NCBI RefSeq assembly: GCF_936925435.1
Contig: NZ_CAKZHQ010000044.1
Span: forward strand, 1-64,000
Direction: 5' to 3'
Length of the DNA: 64,000 nt
Source: an uncultured Ramlibacter sp.
GTDB taxonomy: Bacteria > Pseudomonadota > Gammaproteobacteria > Burkholderiales > Burkholderiaceae_C
Shown: one piece after another, positions 46,089-56,476 of the stretch
Position numbering within the stretch: position 1 is the first letter of the stretch
Layout of the letters: each line of letters begins with the position of its first letter
Notes under the pieces: model-generated
The model's database searches: none
Told to the model about the DNA's origin: nothing
Seen by the model: the letters and a program-made list of their open reading frames with translations, nothing else
Program-made: the position numbers and the translations under genes

Positions 46089-46916
46089 TCAGGCGGTGGC
46101 CAGCAGATGGTGCAGGTAGGGCAGTTGCTGCAGTGCGGCCTGTTCGCCTTCGTCGATGAGATAGGCCAGCCTGTCGGTGGCGAGCAGGCCGGCGCGCTGC
46201 CTGAACTCGGGCAGGACCATGATCAACTCGGCATGGTGGGCCGCGCTGTGGAATGCCAGTTTGGCGCGCAGCAGGTTGTTGGCCAGGATCGCGGCGAGCT
46301 GGTCGGCGCTGCGCCTGGCGCCGTGGGCCTGCGCATGGAGCGGCAGCTCGAAACCGACGGCAACGATGACGCGCGCCCCGTGCCTGATTGCCACGCTGAC
46401 CGGCAGCGGGTCGGCCCATGCGCCGTCCACCAGCAGCCGCTCGCCCAGGCGCTGAGGCGCCAGGGCCGGCGGAAGCGCCAGGCCGGCGCGCAGGCCTTGG
46501 GCCAGGGAGCCGTAGGCCAGTTCCACCAGGTCGCCGGTTGCGAAATCGGTGGCCGTCAGGTGCAGCGGTAGGGCGGCGCCCTCGATCTGCCTGTCGCGAA
46601 AGGCCGCGTCCAGCTGCCGCAGCTGCGTGGCGCGCTTGTCGCGCAGCCCCATGACCGAGCGCAGAAAGCCCGGCATGCCGCGGCCCCCGGCGAGCTCCCT
46701 GGGCCACAGGCGTGCGGCCAGCGCCCTGGACGCGTCCATCGGGTCGCCGAAGGCGACCAGTGCGGCAAAGACCGCCCCCGTGCCGCAGCCGACAACGCGC
46801 TCGATGCCGATGCCGGCGTCGGCCAGGGCCTTGACGACGCCCAGCGCGGCCACGCAGCGTACGCCGCCCGCACCGATGACCAGCGTGACCTCGGTTGGGG
46901 GGCGATCCGCGGCCAT
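46089..46916 (-). CDS. Patatin-like protein lacking the catalytic serine
   Basis: A 275-residue patatin-fold protein paralogous to the one at 51.8-52.6 kb. The oxyanion-type loop is IGAGGVRCVAALGVV, and the catalytic Asp164 is in LVDGAWADPLPV. The nucleophile elbow, however, reads VVGCGTGAV, with Gly45 where GxSxG should hold Ser. It probably cannot hydrolyse lipids and may be a regulatory or binding protein. It lies downstream of a STAS gene, mirroring the STAS-patatin order of the main cluster. Start: this ATG gives a normal N-terminus; the open frame upstream is unlikely. Confidence 0.85.
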   Translation of the reverse strand: MAADRPPTEVTLVIGAGGVRCVAALGVVKALADAGIGIERVVGCGTGAVFAALVAFGDPMDASRALAARLWPRELAGGRGMPGFLRSVMGLRDKRATQLRQLDAAFRDRQIEGAALPLHLTATDFATGDLVELAYGSLAQGLRAGLALPPALAPQRLGERLLVDGAWADPLPVSVAIRHGARVIVAVGFELPLHAQAHGARRSADQLAAILANNLLRAKLAFHSAAHHAELIMVLPEFRQRAGLLATDRLAYLIDEGEQAALQQLPYLHHLLATA

Positions 46917-46929
46917 CGTGTGCGCCCGT

Positions 46930-47268
46930 TCAGGACTGGAAGCTGGCGGTGGCGGCCTGCACATCGGCAAAGATCTGCACGATGCCGGTGAAGCCCGCGA
47001 GCGCAAGCACCCGTTCGACCTGCGGCTGCAGCGCGGCGATCCTGAGGTCGCCGCCGCCGCGGCGGCTGTCCTTGACGGCGCCCAGCAGCGAGCGCAGGCC
47101 GGCGCTGCTGGTGTAGTTGACGCTGGAGAAGTCGACCACCAGCCGCACCCGGCCTTGGGCGATCGGCGCGGCGAAGCTTGAGCTCAATGCCTCGGCGTTC
47201 AGACCATCGACGCTGCCGGTGATCTTGATGAGCGTGGTGGTATCGTGTTCGGTCAGTGTGACTTGCAC
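46930..47268 (-). CDS. STAS-domain anti-sigma factor antagonist (RsbV/SpoIIAA-like), copy 1
   Basis: A 112-residue single-domain STAS protein. SVDGLNAEALSSSF and VVDFSSVNYTSSAGLRSLL contain the usual phospho-acceptor serine (Ser54/Ser55). In partner switching, unphosphorylated STAS protein binds the RsbW-like kinase and frees its target. It precedes the catalytically defective patatin by 13 nt. Confidence 0.9.
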   Translation of the reverse strand: MQVTLTEHDTTTLIKITGSVDGLNAEALSSSFAAPIAQGRVRLVVDFSSVNYTSSAGLRSLLGAVKDSRRGGGDLRIAALQPQVERVLALAGFTGIVQIFADVQAATASFQS

Positions 47269-47300
47269 TCGGATCCTCCGTTGGTCAACATTCAGCGACG

Positions 47301-47807
47301 ATGCCCGACACGCCCCTGCCCACCGTTTTCGTCCGCCGCGCCAGAGCGGAAGACGGGCAGTGCATGCGCGGCTTCGTCCAGCAACTGAGCACCGCGTCGC
47401 GCCGCAACCGCTTTCATGGCGCGGTCGGCGCCGATGCGCCGGGCCTGCTGGACTCCCTGCTGGGGGCTGAAGGCGAACTCCACGCCGCCTGGGTGGCCTG
47501 CATCTGGGGCCCCAACGGGGAGGAGATCGTCGGCGAGGGCGGCTGGCATGTGGTCGATGCCAGGCAGCGGCGCGCCGAACTGGGCGTGAGCGTGCTTGAC
47601 TCCTGGCAGGGATCGGGCGTGGCCCACGTCCTGATGACCAGGCTGATCGAAGGCGCGCGCAGCGCCGGCGTGCAGCAGCTCTACGGCGACGTCCTCGAAT
47701 CGAACGAGCGCATGCTCGCCTTCATGCAAAAGCACGGCATGCAGCAGGGGGCCGACTGGCCCTGGGACGCGGGCGGGTCCGTCCGCATGGAACTGCGGCT
47801 GTCCTGA
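47301..47807 (+). CDS. GNAT acetyltransferase
   Basis: A 168-residue Gcn5-type acetyltransferase: VFVRRARAEDGQCMRGFVQ at the start, then AELGVSVLDSWQGSGVAHVL, the acetyl-CoA loop, here with S-G-V-A. The order and length match proteins that acetylate small molecules or protein N-termini; substrate unknown. It is the only plus-strand gene inside the STAS-patatin cluster, and divides the second STAS-patatin pair from the rest. Confidence 0.87.
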   Translation: MPDTPLPTVFVRRARAEDGQCMRGFVQQLSTASRRNRFHGAVGADAPGLLDSLLGAEGELHAAWVACIWGPNGEEIVGEGGWHVVDARQRRAELGVSVLDSWQGSGVAHVLMTRLIEGARSAGVQQLYGDVLESNERMLAFMQKHGMQQGADWPWDAGGSVRMELRLS

Positions 47808-47831
47808 GCGGGGGCTGCGGCGCACGGCGCT

Positions 47832-49178
47832 TCAGGCCGCGGCGCGCGCGTCAAGCGGCAGGCGGACGGTGAAAATGCTGCCGCGTTCCGGCTGGCTCGA
47901 CACTGCGATGTCACCTCCCATCATGGAGGCGAAATGCTTGCTGATGGTCAGGCCCAGGCCGGTGCCTCCGTATTTGCGCGTGGTGGACGCGTCCGCCTGG
48001 GTGAAGGGCTGGAACAGCCGCCCCAGCTGTTCGTCGGTCATGCCGATGCCCGAGTCATGGACGGCCAGTACCACCTCGCCCCGGCCGGCCTCGAGTTCCA
48101 CATTCACGGTGATGGTGCCGCGCTCGGTGAATTTGCAGGCGTTGGACAGCAGATTGAACAGGATCTGGCGCAGCTTGGTCTGGTCGGTGTGCATGGCGAT
48201 CGCATACGCCGGGATCTGCAGCTCGAAGCGGTTGCCGTTTGCGGCGATGACGGGGGCGATGCTGTCGACCACGCCTTTGAGCATGGGCTTGAGTTCGAAG
48301 CTCTCAATGAACAGGTCCATTTTGCCCGCCTCGATTTTCGACAGGTCCAGGATCTCGTTGATCAGGGACAGCAGGTGCTTGCCCGAGCCCCGGATGCGCT
48401 CGAGGTCGTCGACGAAGCCCGTGCGCCCTATGTCCTGCGCTTCCTCGGCCAGCATTTCCGCATAGCCGATGATCGCGTTCAGCGGTGTGCGCAGTTCATG
48501 GCTCATGTTGGCCAGAAACTGCGACTTGGTGTGGCTCGCCGCTTCCGCGCTCTCCTTGGCCTCGTTCAGTTCCAGGCCGCGCTGCTCCAGCAGCAGGCTT
48601 TTTTCCACGATCTCGGCGTGCTGCTGCCGGATCTGGCGCAGGCCGTTGACAACCCGCTTGGACTGCGCGTGGGACAGGTAGGCGAAGGTCAGCATGTAGC
48701 CGAACAGCGCGGCGCTGCTCAGAAGCGAGACGCTCAGACTGGAGTCGGGCTGGATCTGCAAGCCGACGACGCTGGCCGACAGCAGGACGCCGCCCAGCAT
48801 CAGCACCACCCCGCGCACCGCATGCGCCGGGCCACCGACGCTCAGCAGGCCGCCAACCATGGCGACAATGATCGCCGTGCTGGGCCAGAGGCTGAGCTGC
48901 AACACCGTCAGCCAGACGCCGGTGACCAGGCCGTCGATCAGGAGGTTGCGCAGCTCGGTCGCCTTCGGTGTCTTGCTGCGCCGTGCCAGGTGGTAGGCGA
49001 TGTGCGGCCAGACCAGGGTGTGGACCACCAGCGCGCCCAGCAAGGGCAGGGTCAGTCCGGCCGGATAGAGGTGCAGGATCACCATCAGCAGGATGGCCGG
49101 CATCGTCACCACGCGCGTCAGGAAGTCGACGCGGACGATGGGATGGATCGCAGGACCGGGGGAAGGGGCCATGTTCAT
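47832..49178 (-). CDS. MASE2-domain sensor histidine kinase
   Basis: A 448-residue membrane kinase. The N-terminal MASE2-like membrane sensor ([20 protein letters not shown], about residues 11-170) has five or six TM helices. A coiled coil leads to HisKA ([19 protein letters not shown]), and HATPase has the N box [12 protein letters not shown] and the [12 protein letters not shown] box. Start overlaps the stop of the upstream kinase gene (ATGA). It has no receiver, so partner-switching receivers in the cluster are likely targets. Confidence 0.92.
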   Translation of the reverse strand: MNMAPSPGPAIHPIVRVDFLTRVVTMPAILLMVILHLYPAGLTLPLLGALVVHTLVWPHIAYHLARRSKTPKATELRNLLIDGLVTGVWLTVLQLSLWPSTAIIVAMVGGLLSVGGPAHAVRGVVLMLGGVLLSASVVGLQIQPDSSLSVSLLSSAALFGYMLTFAYLSHAQSKRVVNGLRQIRQQHAEIVEKSLLLEQRGLELNEAKESAEAASHTKSQFLANMSHELRTPLNAIIGYAEMLAEEAQDIGRTGFVDDLERIRGSGKHLLSLINEILDLSKIEAGKMDLFIESFELKPMLKGVVDSIAPVIAANGNRFELQIPAYAIAMHTDQTKLRQILFNLLSNACKFTERGTITVNVELEAGRGEVVLAVHDSGIGMTDEQLGRLFQPFTQADASTTRKYGGTGLGLTISKHFASMMGGDIAVSSQPERGSIFTVRLPLDARAAA

Positions 49179-50584
49179 GCTGCGGCCTGCGTTGCAGGGA
49201 CCGGTGCCAGGGGCAGGACAGCGGTGAAGACCGTGCCGGCGCCGGAGGTGCTCTCTACACTGAGGCTGCCGCCCAGCATTTCGCAGTAGCGCTTGGACAG
49301 GGTCAGGCCCAGGGCCGCGCCGCCGTGCTTGCGCGTGCTGGAGCCATCTGCCTGGGTGAAGGGCTGGAACAGCCGCGCGAGGTGCTCGGCGCTCATGCCG
49401 ATGCCGGTGTCGGCGACGCGAAAACGCAGGCTCCTGCCATCGGCCGACGCCTGCACGTCCAGTTGCACCCGGCCGCCTTCGGTGAACTTCAGGCCGTTGC
49501 CCAGCAAATTGAGCAGGATCTGCCGCAGCTTGGCCGGATCGGTGACCATGCGGCCCACCTGGGGCGCGCATTCGATCTCCAATGTGTTGCGGTTCTTGCG
49601 CGCCAGGCCCGCCAGGCCGACGGCGGTTTCCTGTGCCAGCGTCGGCACGTCGATTTCCTCCAGGCTGACGCCGGTCTTGCCCGCTTCCAGCCGCGCCAGT
49701 TCGAGCACCTCGTTGACCAGGGCCAGCAGGTGCTGGCCCGAGGCCCTGATCTTGCCCAGGTCGGCCTGCCGGGTGGCGGTGTCGGTGTCCGGCTCCTCGA
49801 TCAGCATTTCCGAGTAGCCGATCACGGCGTTGAGCGGGGTCTTGAGTTCATGGCTCATATTGGCCAGGAACTGTGACTTGGCGACGCTTGCCGCTTCCGC
49901 CTGCTCCTTGGCGAAGGCGAGCTGACGCGAGCGCTCCTGCAACTGCTGGATGGAGTCGCGCGCCAACCGCACCGCGGCAGCGGAGCGTTCGCGCAGTCTT
50001 TCGGCATTGAGTCCGCTCATGAGGAGGTACAGGGACGACAGGTACAGAAGCAAGGTAAGTGCCAGCGCCTGGCCCCAATCGACCGTCACGCCGTCGGCCG
50101 TGGCCTGGTAAACCAGCATCACGACGTAGAACAGCGGCGCCAGGTGGGCGAACAGGGCGGCGCGGCGAAAGCTCACAAAAGCCTGGTCGGCGACCCGCAA
50201 CGCGAGCAGGAAAAACAGCCAGCTGCTGTAGCCGCCGGACACATAGACGGCACCGGTCCAGAAAACCAGGTCGATGGTCAGGAAGAGCAGGCCCAGGTCG
50301 AAGGCCTTGACCCGGTCGAACCATTGCACCAGGACCCGCCACGAGACCAGGCAATAGAGTTCGACGAGCAACGCATAGGTGGCCATGGGCTTCCAGGCTG
50401 TCTCGTGCAGGATCAGGAGGTTGTGGCCCACCATCACAATGATCATCAGCTGGAAGCCGATGAACCGCACCTTGGGGAAGGTGACAACGTTCATGTGGCG
50501 CCGGCGGCCCGCCCGCTGGCGGGTCGCCTCCTGCGGATCGGCCAGAATCTGTTGGTCCAGCGTCAACCGGTCCTTGCTAGCCAT
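49175..50584 (-). CDS. Membrane sensor histidine kinase
   Basis: A 469-residue kinase. A 30-residue polar start leads to about six TM helices (residues about 35-200), then a coiled coil, HisKA ([19 protein letters not shown]) and HATPase with [15 protein letters not shown] and [12 protein letters not shown]. The G2-like box reads GGAALG, a little unlike the common GGTGLG. Its ATG overlaps the stop of the receiver-phosphatase gene by 8 bp. It is probably a functional paralogue of the downstream kinase. Confidence 0.9.
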   Translation of the reverse strand: MASKDRLTLDQQILADPQEATRQRAGRRRHMNVVTFPKVRFIGFQLMIIVMVGHNLLILHETAWKPMATYALLVELYCLVSWRVLVQWFDRVKAFDLGLLFLTIDLVFWTGAVYVSGGYSSWLFFLLALRVADQAFVSFRRAALFAHLAPLFYVVMLVYQATADGVTVDWGQALALTLLLYLSSLYLLMSGLNAERLRERSAAAVRLARDSIQQLQERSRQLAFAKEQAEAASVAKSQFLANMSHELKTPLNAVIGYSEMLIEEPDTDTATRQADLGKIRASGQHLLALVNEVLELARLEAGKTGVSLEEIDVPTLAQETAVGLAGLARKNRNTLEIECAPQVGRMVTDPAKLRQILLNLLGNGLKFTEGGRVQLDVQASADGRSLRFRVADTGIGMSAEHLARLFQPFTQADGSSTRKHGGAALGLTLSKRYCEMLGGSLSVESTSGAGTVFTAVLPLAPVPATQAAA

Positions 50585-51752
50585 GGCGCACCGCCAGCAG
50601 GGAGATGTCGTCAAAGCGCGGACCGTCGCCGACATGGCTGGCCAGCGCCGCCTCGATGCTGTCCAGGAGTGCCCCCACGCTGGCGTCAGGCTCGGCCCCG
50701 AGCAGCGCCAGCAGGCGGTCCTCGCCGAACATCTGCGCATCCTGGTCTCTTGCGTCTGTCACGCCGTCGGTGAATGCCAGCAGCAGCGCGCCGGGCGCCA
50801 ACACGGTGGATTCGGCCCGGAAGAGCAGCCCGGCCTGCAGGCCGACCGCCGGCCCGGTCGGCGCCAGCCGGCGCGGCGCTGGCGACCCGGGGTCCAGCAC
50901 CACGGGCGGGTCGTGGCCGGCATTGACGTACTGCAGCTCGCCGGTCGCGGGTGACAGCACGGCGAAGAACACGGTGGCGAACATGTTCGCCTTGCTGTGC
51001 GTCTGGGCAATGTAGTCGTTGATGCTGGCCAGGGTGTGCACCACGACCGTGCGGGGGTCGGGATCGCTGAACTCCTGGCGCGCAAGCACGCGCAGCAGGC
51101 TGCGAAACAGGGCCATGAACAGCGCCGCGCCCACGCCTTTGTCGCAGACATCCGCCATCACCAGGCCCAGCCGGCCGTCGGGCAGCGCGAAGGCGTCATA
51201 GAAGTCGCCGGCGACCTGGCGCGCGGGCTGGAAGCGCGCCGACAGGTCCCAGCCGTCGACCGAGGGCAGGGTGTCCGGCAGGAAGCTGCGCTGGATGTCG
51301 CGCCCGATGGCCAGTTCGCGCTCCAGGCTCTTGGCGTAGACCTGCTCGCGGTCGCGCAGGCGCTTCTTGGCCAGGGCCGAATCGACACGGGCCCGCAGGA
51401 TCGCCGGATTGAACGGCTTGGGCAGGTGGTCCTCGGCGCCCATGTCGATGCAGCGGGCAATGCTCTCCGCATCGTCGATGGCCGTGATCATGATGACGGG
51501 GATGTGGCGCAGCGCCGGGTCGGCCTTCAGGCGCTCCAGCAGGTCATAGCCGTTCATCACGGGCATCATGATGTCCAGCAGGATCAGGTCGAAGGCCTGG
51601 GCCGCGATGGCTTCGAGCGCCTGCTGGCCATCTTGCGCCAGCTCCACCAGGAAGCCCTGGCGCTGCAGCCGGCGCGACAGCAGGTCGCGGTTCATCTCGT
51701 TGTCGTCGACCACCAGCAGGCGGTGCTGCGGCCCATCGGACAGGACGCTCAT
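50577..51752 (-). CDS. Response regulator with SpoIIE/RsbU PP2C phosphatase output
   Basis: A 391-residue cytoplasmic regulator. The receiver (about 10-130) has [15 protein letters not shown] with Asp60 and KPFNP. The SpoIIE-type PP2C phosphatase (about 170-390) shows [15 protein letters not shown] and [18 protein letters not shown], with metal aspartates, and [16 protein letters not shown]. It should dephosphorylate STAS proteins after phosphorylation by one of the adjacent kinases. An in-frame GTG at 51764 is an alternative start. Confidence 0.93.
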   Translation of the reverse strand: MSVLSDGPQHRLLVVDDNEMNRDLLSRRLQRQGFLVELAQDGQQALEAIAAQAFDLILLDIMMPVMNGYDLLERLKADPALRHIPVIMITAIDDAESIARCIDMGAEDHLPKPFNPAILRARVDSALAKKRLRDREQVYAKSLERELAIGRDIQRSFLPDTLPSVDGWDLSARFQPARQVAGDFYDAFALPDGRLGLVMADVCDKGVGAALFMALFRSLLRVLARQEFSDPDPRTVVVHTLASINDYIAQTHSKANMFATVFFAVLSPATGELQYVNAGHDPPVVLDPGSPAPRRLAPTGPAVGLQAGLLFRAESTVLAPGALLLAFTDGVTDARDQDAQMFGEDRLLALLGAEPDASVGALLDSIEAALASHVGDGPRFDDISLLAVRHG

Positions 51753-51765
51753 CTGCCCGCCCACT

Positions 51766-52641
51766 TCACGCAGCCTGCGCCACGGCGCGGTCTTCCAGCA
51801 GCCTGTGCAGGTAGGGCATCTGGGCCTCGGCGGCTCGGGCGCCTTCCTCGATCACGTAGGGGATCAGGTGCGTGTCGAACAGGCGCACCGGCCGGTCGAA
51901 GTCCGGCATGATGGGGATGATCTCGGTGTGGTGGGCCAGGTTGTTGAAGGCGAAGTTCGCGCGCAACAGGTTGTTGGTGTAGACGCTGGTCACGTGGAAG
52001 GCGTAGCGCGAAGCCGAGCGGATCTGCGACGGATAGGGGCTCTCGAAGCCCATGGTCAGGATGATGTCCGCGCCCTCCTGCATCGCGACGGCCACCGGCA
52101 TCGGGTCGGAGACGCAGCCGTCCAGCAGGCGCCGGCCGCCGATCTCGACGGGCTTCCAGACGTAGGGGATGGCGGTGCTGGCCCGGATGGATTGCGCAAT
52201 GCTGCCTTCCTTGAGAACGACCCGCTCACCGTTCATCAGGTCGGTGGCCACGATGTACAGCGGCAGCCTGGTGTCGGCGAAGCTGACGCCGCTGAAGGCG
52301 CGCTCCAGCGCCTTCTTGATCGGCCGGTCGTCGAGCATTGCAAAGCCGCCGTCGAAGCCGAACAATTTGGGCATGAAGGCCCCCAGCAAACCCTTCCAGT
52401 TGGTCTTGCTGCTGATCTCCGGCGTCCAGAGTTTCTGGGTCAGGGCGGTGCTTTCGTCGACAGTGTGGCCGATCGCCATGCTGGCCGCATAAATGCTGCC
52501 GCCGCTGGCGCCGACCACCATGTCCAGTTCGATGCCCTCGCGCTGCAGGACCCGCCACAGCCCGAGCGCGGCGGCGCATTTGACGCTGCCGGCCCCGATC
52601 ACCAGCGCCACACGTTTTTTCTTGCCTGTCTTGTTGTTCAT
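51766..52641 (-). CDS. Patatin-like phospholipase with intact Ser-Asp dyad
   Basis: A 291-residue patatin-fold protein. The nucleophile elbow is VVGASGGSI (Ser46 in GxSxG), and the dyad Asp174 is in LLDGCVSDPMPV. The loop GAGSVKCAAALG differs from the common GGGxRG oxyanion motif. It probably releases fatty acids from phospholipids or acts on another acyl lipid in the cytoplasm. It sits between STAS and receiver-SpoIIE genes, an unexpected location for a lipase. Confidence 0.88.
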   Translation of the reverse strand: MNNKTGKKKRVALVIGAGSVKCAAALGLWRVLQREGIELDMVVGASGGSIYAASMAIGHTVDESTALTQKLWTPEISSKTNWKGLLGAFMPKLFGFDGGFAMLDDRPIKKALERAFSGVSFADTRLPLYIVATDLMNGERVVLKEGSIAQSIRASTAIPYVWKPVEIGGRRLLDGCVSDPMPVAVAMQEGADIILTMGFESPYPSQIRSASRYAFHVTSVYTNNLLRANFAFNNLAHHTEIIPIMPDFDRPVRLFDTHLIPYVIEEGARAAEAQMPYLHRLLEDRAVAQAA

Positions 52642-52661
52642 GGCGGATCCTGGAACAGCGC

Positions 52662-53000
52662 TCAGGCGCTGTAGCTGGCGACGGCGCCATCGACGTCATC
52701 GAAGACCTTGAGGATGCTGGTGAAGCCGCTGAGCTCCAGGATCTTCAGGACCGGCGCATGGACGGCCGCCAGGCGCAGATCGCCGCCGCTGCTGCGGGTG
52801 TCGCGCACCACCGCGAGCAGGGCGCGCAGCCCGGCGCTGCTGGTGTAGCCCACGCCGGACAGGTCGCCGACCAGGTACACATGGCCTTCGCCCACATGGG
52901 CCTGCAGTTGCGCCAGCAGCGCTTCGGCCGTCAGGCCGTCGACATTGCCGACGATGCGCACGACCGTGGCCGGTGCGCGGTGCTCCACATGAATTTCCAT
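52662..53000 (-). CDS. STAS-domain anti-sigma factor antagonist, copy 2
   Basis: A 112-residue STAS protein very similar to the copy at 46.9 kb: NVDGLTAEALLAQLQAHVGE and LSGVGYTSSAGLRALLAVV with the same Ser54/Ser55. It lies between the RsbW-like kinase and the intact patatin gene, with short gaps (29 and 20 nt), so the three should be made together. Confidence 0.92.
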   Translation of the reverse strand: MEIHVEHRAPATVVRIVGNVDGLTAEALLAQLQAHVGEGHVYLVGDLSGVGYTSSAGLRALLAVVRDTRSSGGDLRLAAVHAPVLKILELSGFTSILKVFDDVDGAVASYSA

Positions 53001-53029
53001 CGTTGACCCCCTGCCCTTGACAACAAGAT

Positions 53030-53479
53030 TCAGTGCGCCCGCAGGCGCTTGACCATCTGCAGCCGGTTGCCGCCGCCCGCGACCTGCTCGTGCCGGACTT
53101 CATCCATCATCTGGCGGATCAGGTGCCAGCCCAGGCCGCCTTCACGCCGCTGCTCCCAGTCGCCCGTCAGGTCCGGCGGTGGCGCGTCCGCCGGTTTGAA
53201 AACAGGCGCGCGGTCCTCGATCAGCAGCACGACCTGGGCGTCATCGCAGCGAACGTCCAGCAAGATCGGCCCCGGCTCCGTGCCGCGGTAGGCATGGTTG
53301 ATGATGTTGCTGCAGGCTTCCTCGCCCGCCAGCCGCACGGCAAAAGCTGCTTCATCGTCCAGCCCGGCTTCCTTGCAGGTGGCCTCCAGGAAGGCCAGCA
53401 GCGTCCCCAGGCTGGCCGGAACGGCCAGGCAACTGGTTTGCCGGCAAAGGCTCAACGCCTGTCCGCCCGCCCGAGACAC
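53030..53479 (-). CDS. RsbW-like anti-sigma factor serine kinase (HATPase)
   Basis: A 149-residue GHKL ATPase. It has the N box GEEACSNIINHAYRG (about 52-66), an altered G1 region IEDRAPVFKPADAPP and the G2 loop GGLGWHLIRQMMDEV. Such kinases phosphorylate STAS antagonists and bind a sigma factor or other partner. No sigma factor gene is nearby, so the partner is unknown. It overlaps the receiver gene upstream by 28 bp. Confidence 0.9.
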   Translation of the reverse strand: MSRAGGQALSLCRQTSCLAVPASLGTLLAFLEATCKEAGLDDEAAFAVRLAGEEACSNIINHAYRGTEPGPILLDVRCDDAQVVLLIEDRAPVFKPADAPPPDLTGDWEQRREGGLGWHLIRQMMDEVRHEQVAGGGNRLQMVKRLRAH

Positions 53480-53829
53480 TGCTCGATCTTTTCCAGGAGG
53501 CGCGCAAGCTCAATCGGTTTGGTGTCGAAATCGTCGCAACCCGCGTCCACCGCGCGCTGCCTGTCGCCCGACATGGCGTGTGCCGTCAGCGCGATGATCG
53601 GAATCTTGCATGTCGCTTCGCCGGCCTTGAGCCGGCGCGTGGCTTCCCAGCCGTCGATCACCGGCAGGCTCATGTCCATGAGGACCAGGTCGGGGCTGCG
53701 TTCCTGGGCTGCCGCCAGGCCTTCGGCGCCGTCGGTCGCGATGAGGATGTCGTAGCCGCGCCGCTGCAAGCGCCGCGACAGCATGTCGCGGTTCATCTCG
53801 TTGTCTTCGACGATCAGAAGAGTGGGCAC
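53452..53829 (-). CDS. Single-domain response regulator (CheY-like)
   Basis: A 125-residue receiver: LLIVEDNEMNRDMLSRRL, phospho-acceptor Asp52 in LVLMDMSLPVIDGWE, PIIALTAHAM and KPIEL. It starts with GTG at 53829 because a receiver must start here; there is no clear Shine-Dalgarno. It is the first gene of the partner-switching cluster and may receive phosphate from the two kinases. Confidence 0.85.
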   Translation of the reverse strand: MPTLLIVEDNEMNRDMLSRRLQRRGYDILIATDGAEGLAAAQERSPDLVLMDMSLPVIDGWEATRRLKAGEATCKIPIIALTAHAMSGDRQRAVDAGCDDFDTKPIELARLLEKIEQCLGRADRR

Positions 53830-53930
53830 GGTGGGTCGGCGTACGCGGTCGCAGCAATGTACCTTCGATGCCAGGAAGTTGCAATCGCGCGCAGCGAGCG
53901 CCATCCACTGGCATCCGTACCCATCACAAA

Positions 53931-54427
53931 TCACCCCAGGGCGATCTGGCGCCGCCAGGGCAGGCGCGGGTCCGCCTCGTAGTCCGCCACCACCCAGGTG
54001 CGCGCCGGGTGGTCGGCCACGTCGGCCAGAAAGTCGCGGATGACGCGGGCCGATGCCGCGTCCAGGGCGGCAAAGGGCTGGTCCAGGCAGGTCAGCCTGG
54101 CGCCACTGGCCAGCAGTCCCACCAGGGCGACCTTGCGCCTGCTGCCGGTCGACAGCATGAACAGCTGCTTGGCCAGATGGGGTTGCAGGCCCAGCGCCTC
54201 GACCAGTTGCGCCAGCAGCTGCGTGTCCCACAGCGGGCAGGTCTGGCGCAGGCCGTCCCAGACCTGCTGCGCCGCCAGTGCGTCCTGGCCGGGCAGGGCG
54301 AGGTCCAGCCAGAGGGAGGAGGGCGCTGCCTGTTCGGCGAGCCGGCGCAGCAAGCGGGTCTTGCCCGCGCCTTCATCGCCGGTGACGGCGACCAGACCGG
54401 GCGGCAGGGGCAGGGCATGGTCAGCTG

Positions 54428-54431
<4 letters not shown>
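53931..54431 (-). CDS. Orphan small ABC-type ATPase
   Basis: A 166-residue ABC-like ATPase, much smaller than a normal transporter ATPase. Walker A is TGDEGAGKTRLL; an ABC signature-like part is LSTGSRRKVAL; Walker B is LTCLDQPFAALD. The helical part between them is short. There are no membrane partners nearby. The start overlaps the stop of the sigma-54 activator gene (ATGA), so the two are co-translated. CcmA-like or a regulator of another machine are both possible. Confidence 0.72.
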
Positions 54432-56335
<1,904 letters not shown>

Positions 56336-56352
56336 GGGCGTGTCAGATTCGT

Positions 56353-56382
56353 GTTTCATGCGTTTCATGAAACGTTTATGAA
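56353..56382. promoter_or_regulatory. Probable PrpR-type binding site
   Basis: A perfect palindrome CGTTTCATGAAACG (56361-56374), preceded by a half copy GTTTCATG and followed by TTTATGAA. It lies between the divergent prpR-like gene and the CoA-transferase gene. GTTTCAT...ATGAAAC sites fit activators of this family in Burkholderiales (recalled pattern). Confidence 0.6.
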
Positions 56383-56476
56383 TTCTGATCCAGCCTGGGT
56401 TCGCCGACAAGTCATTGATTCATAAGGGTTTCCCTAGGCCGTTGCTGTGGCATGGGGCTTGCAATCCGCCCCTGCA

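Noticed and set aside
46930-53829. Classical general stress sigma factor locus (SigB/RpoE-EcfG type)
   Set aside because: No sigma factor, PhyR-like or anti-sigma of the EcfG type is present; only the partner-switch parts are.
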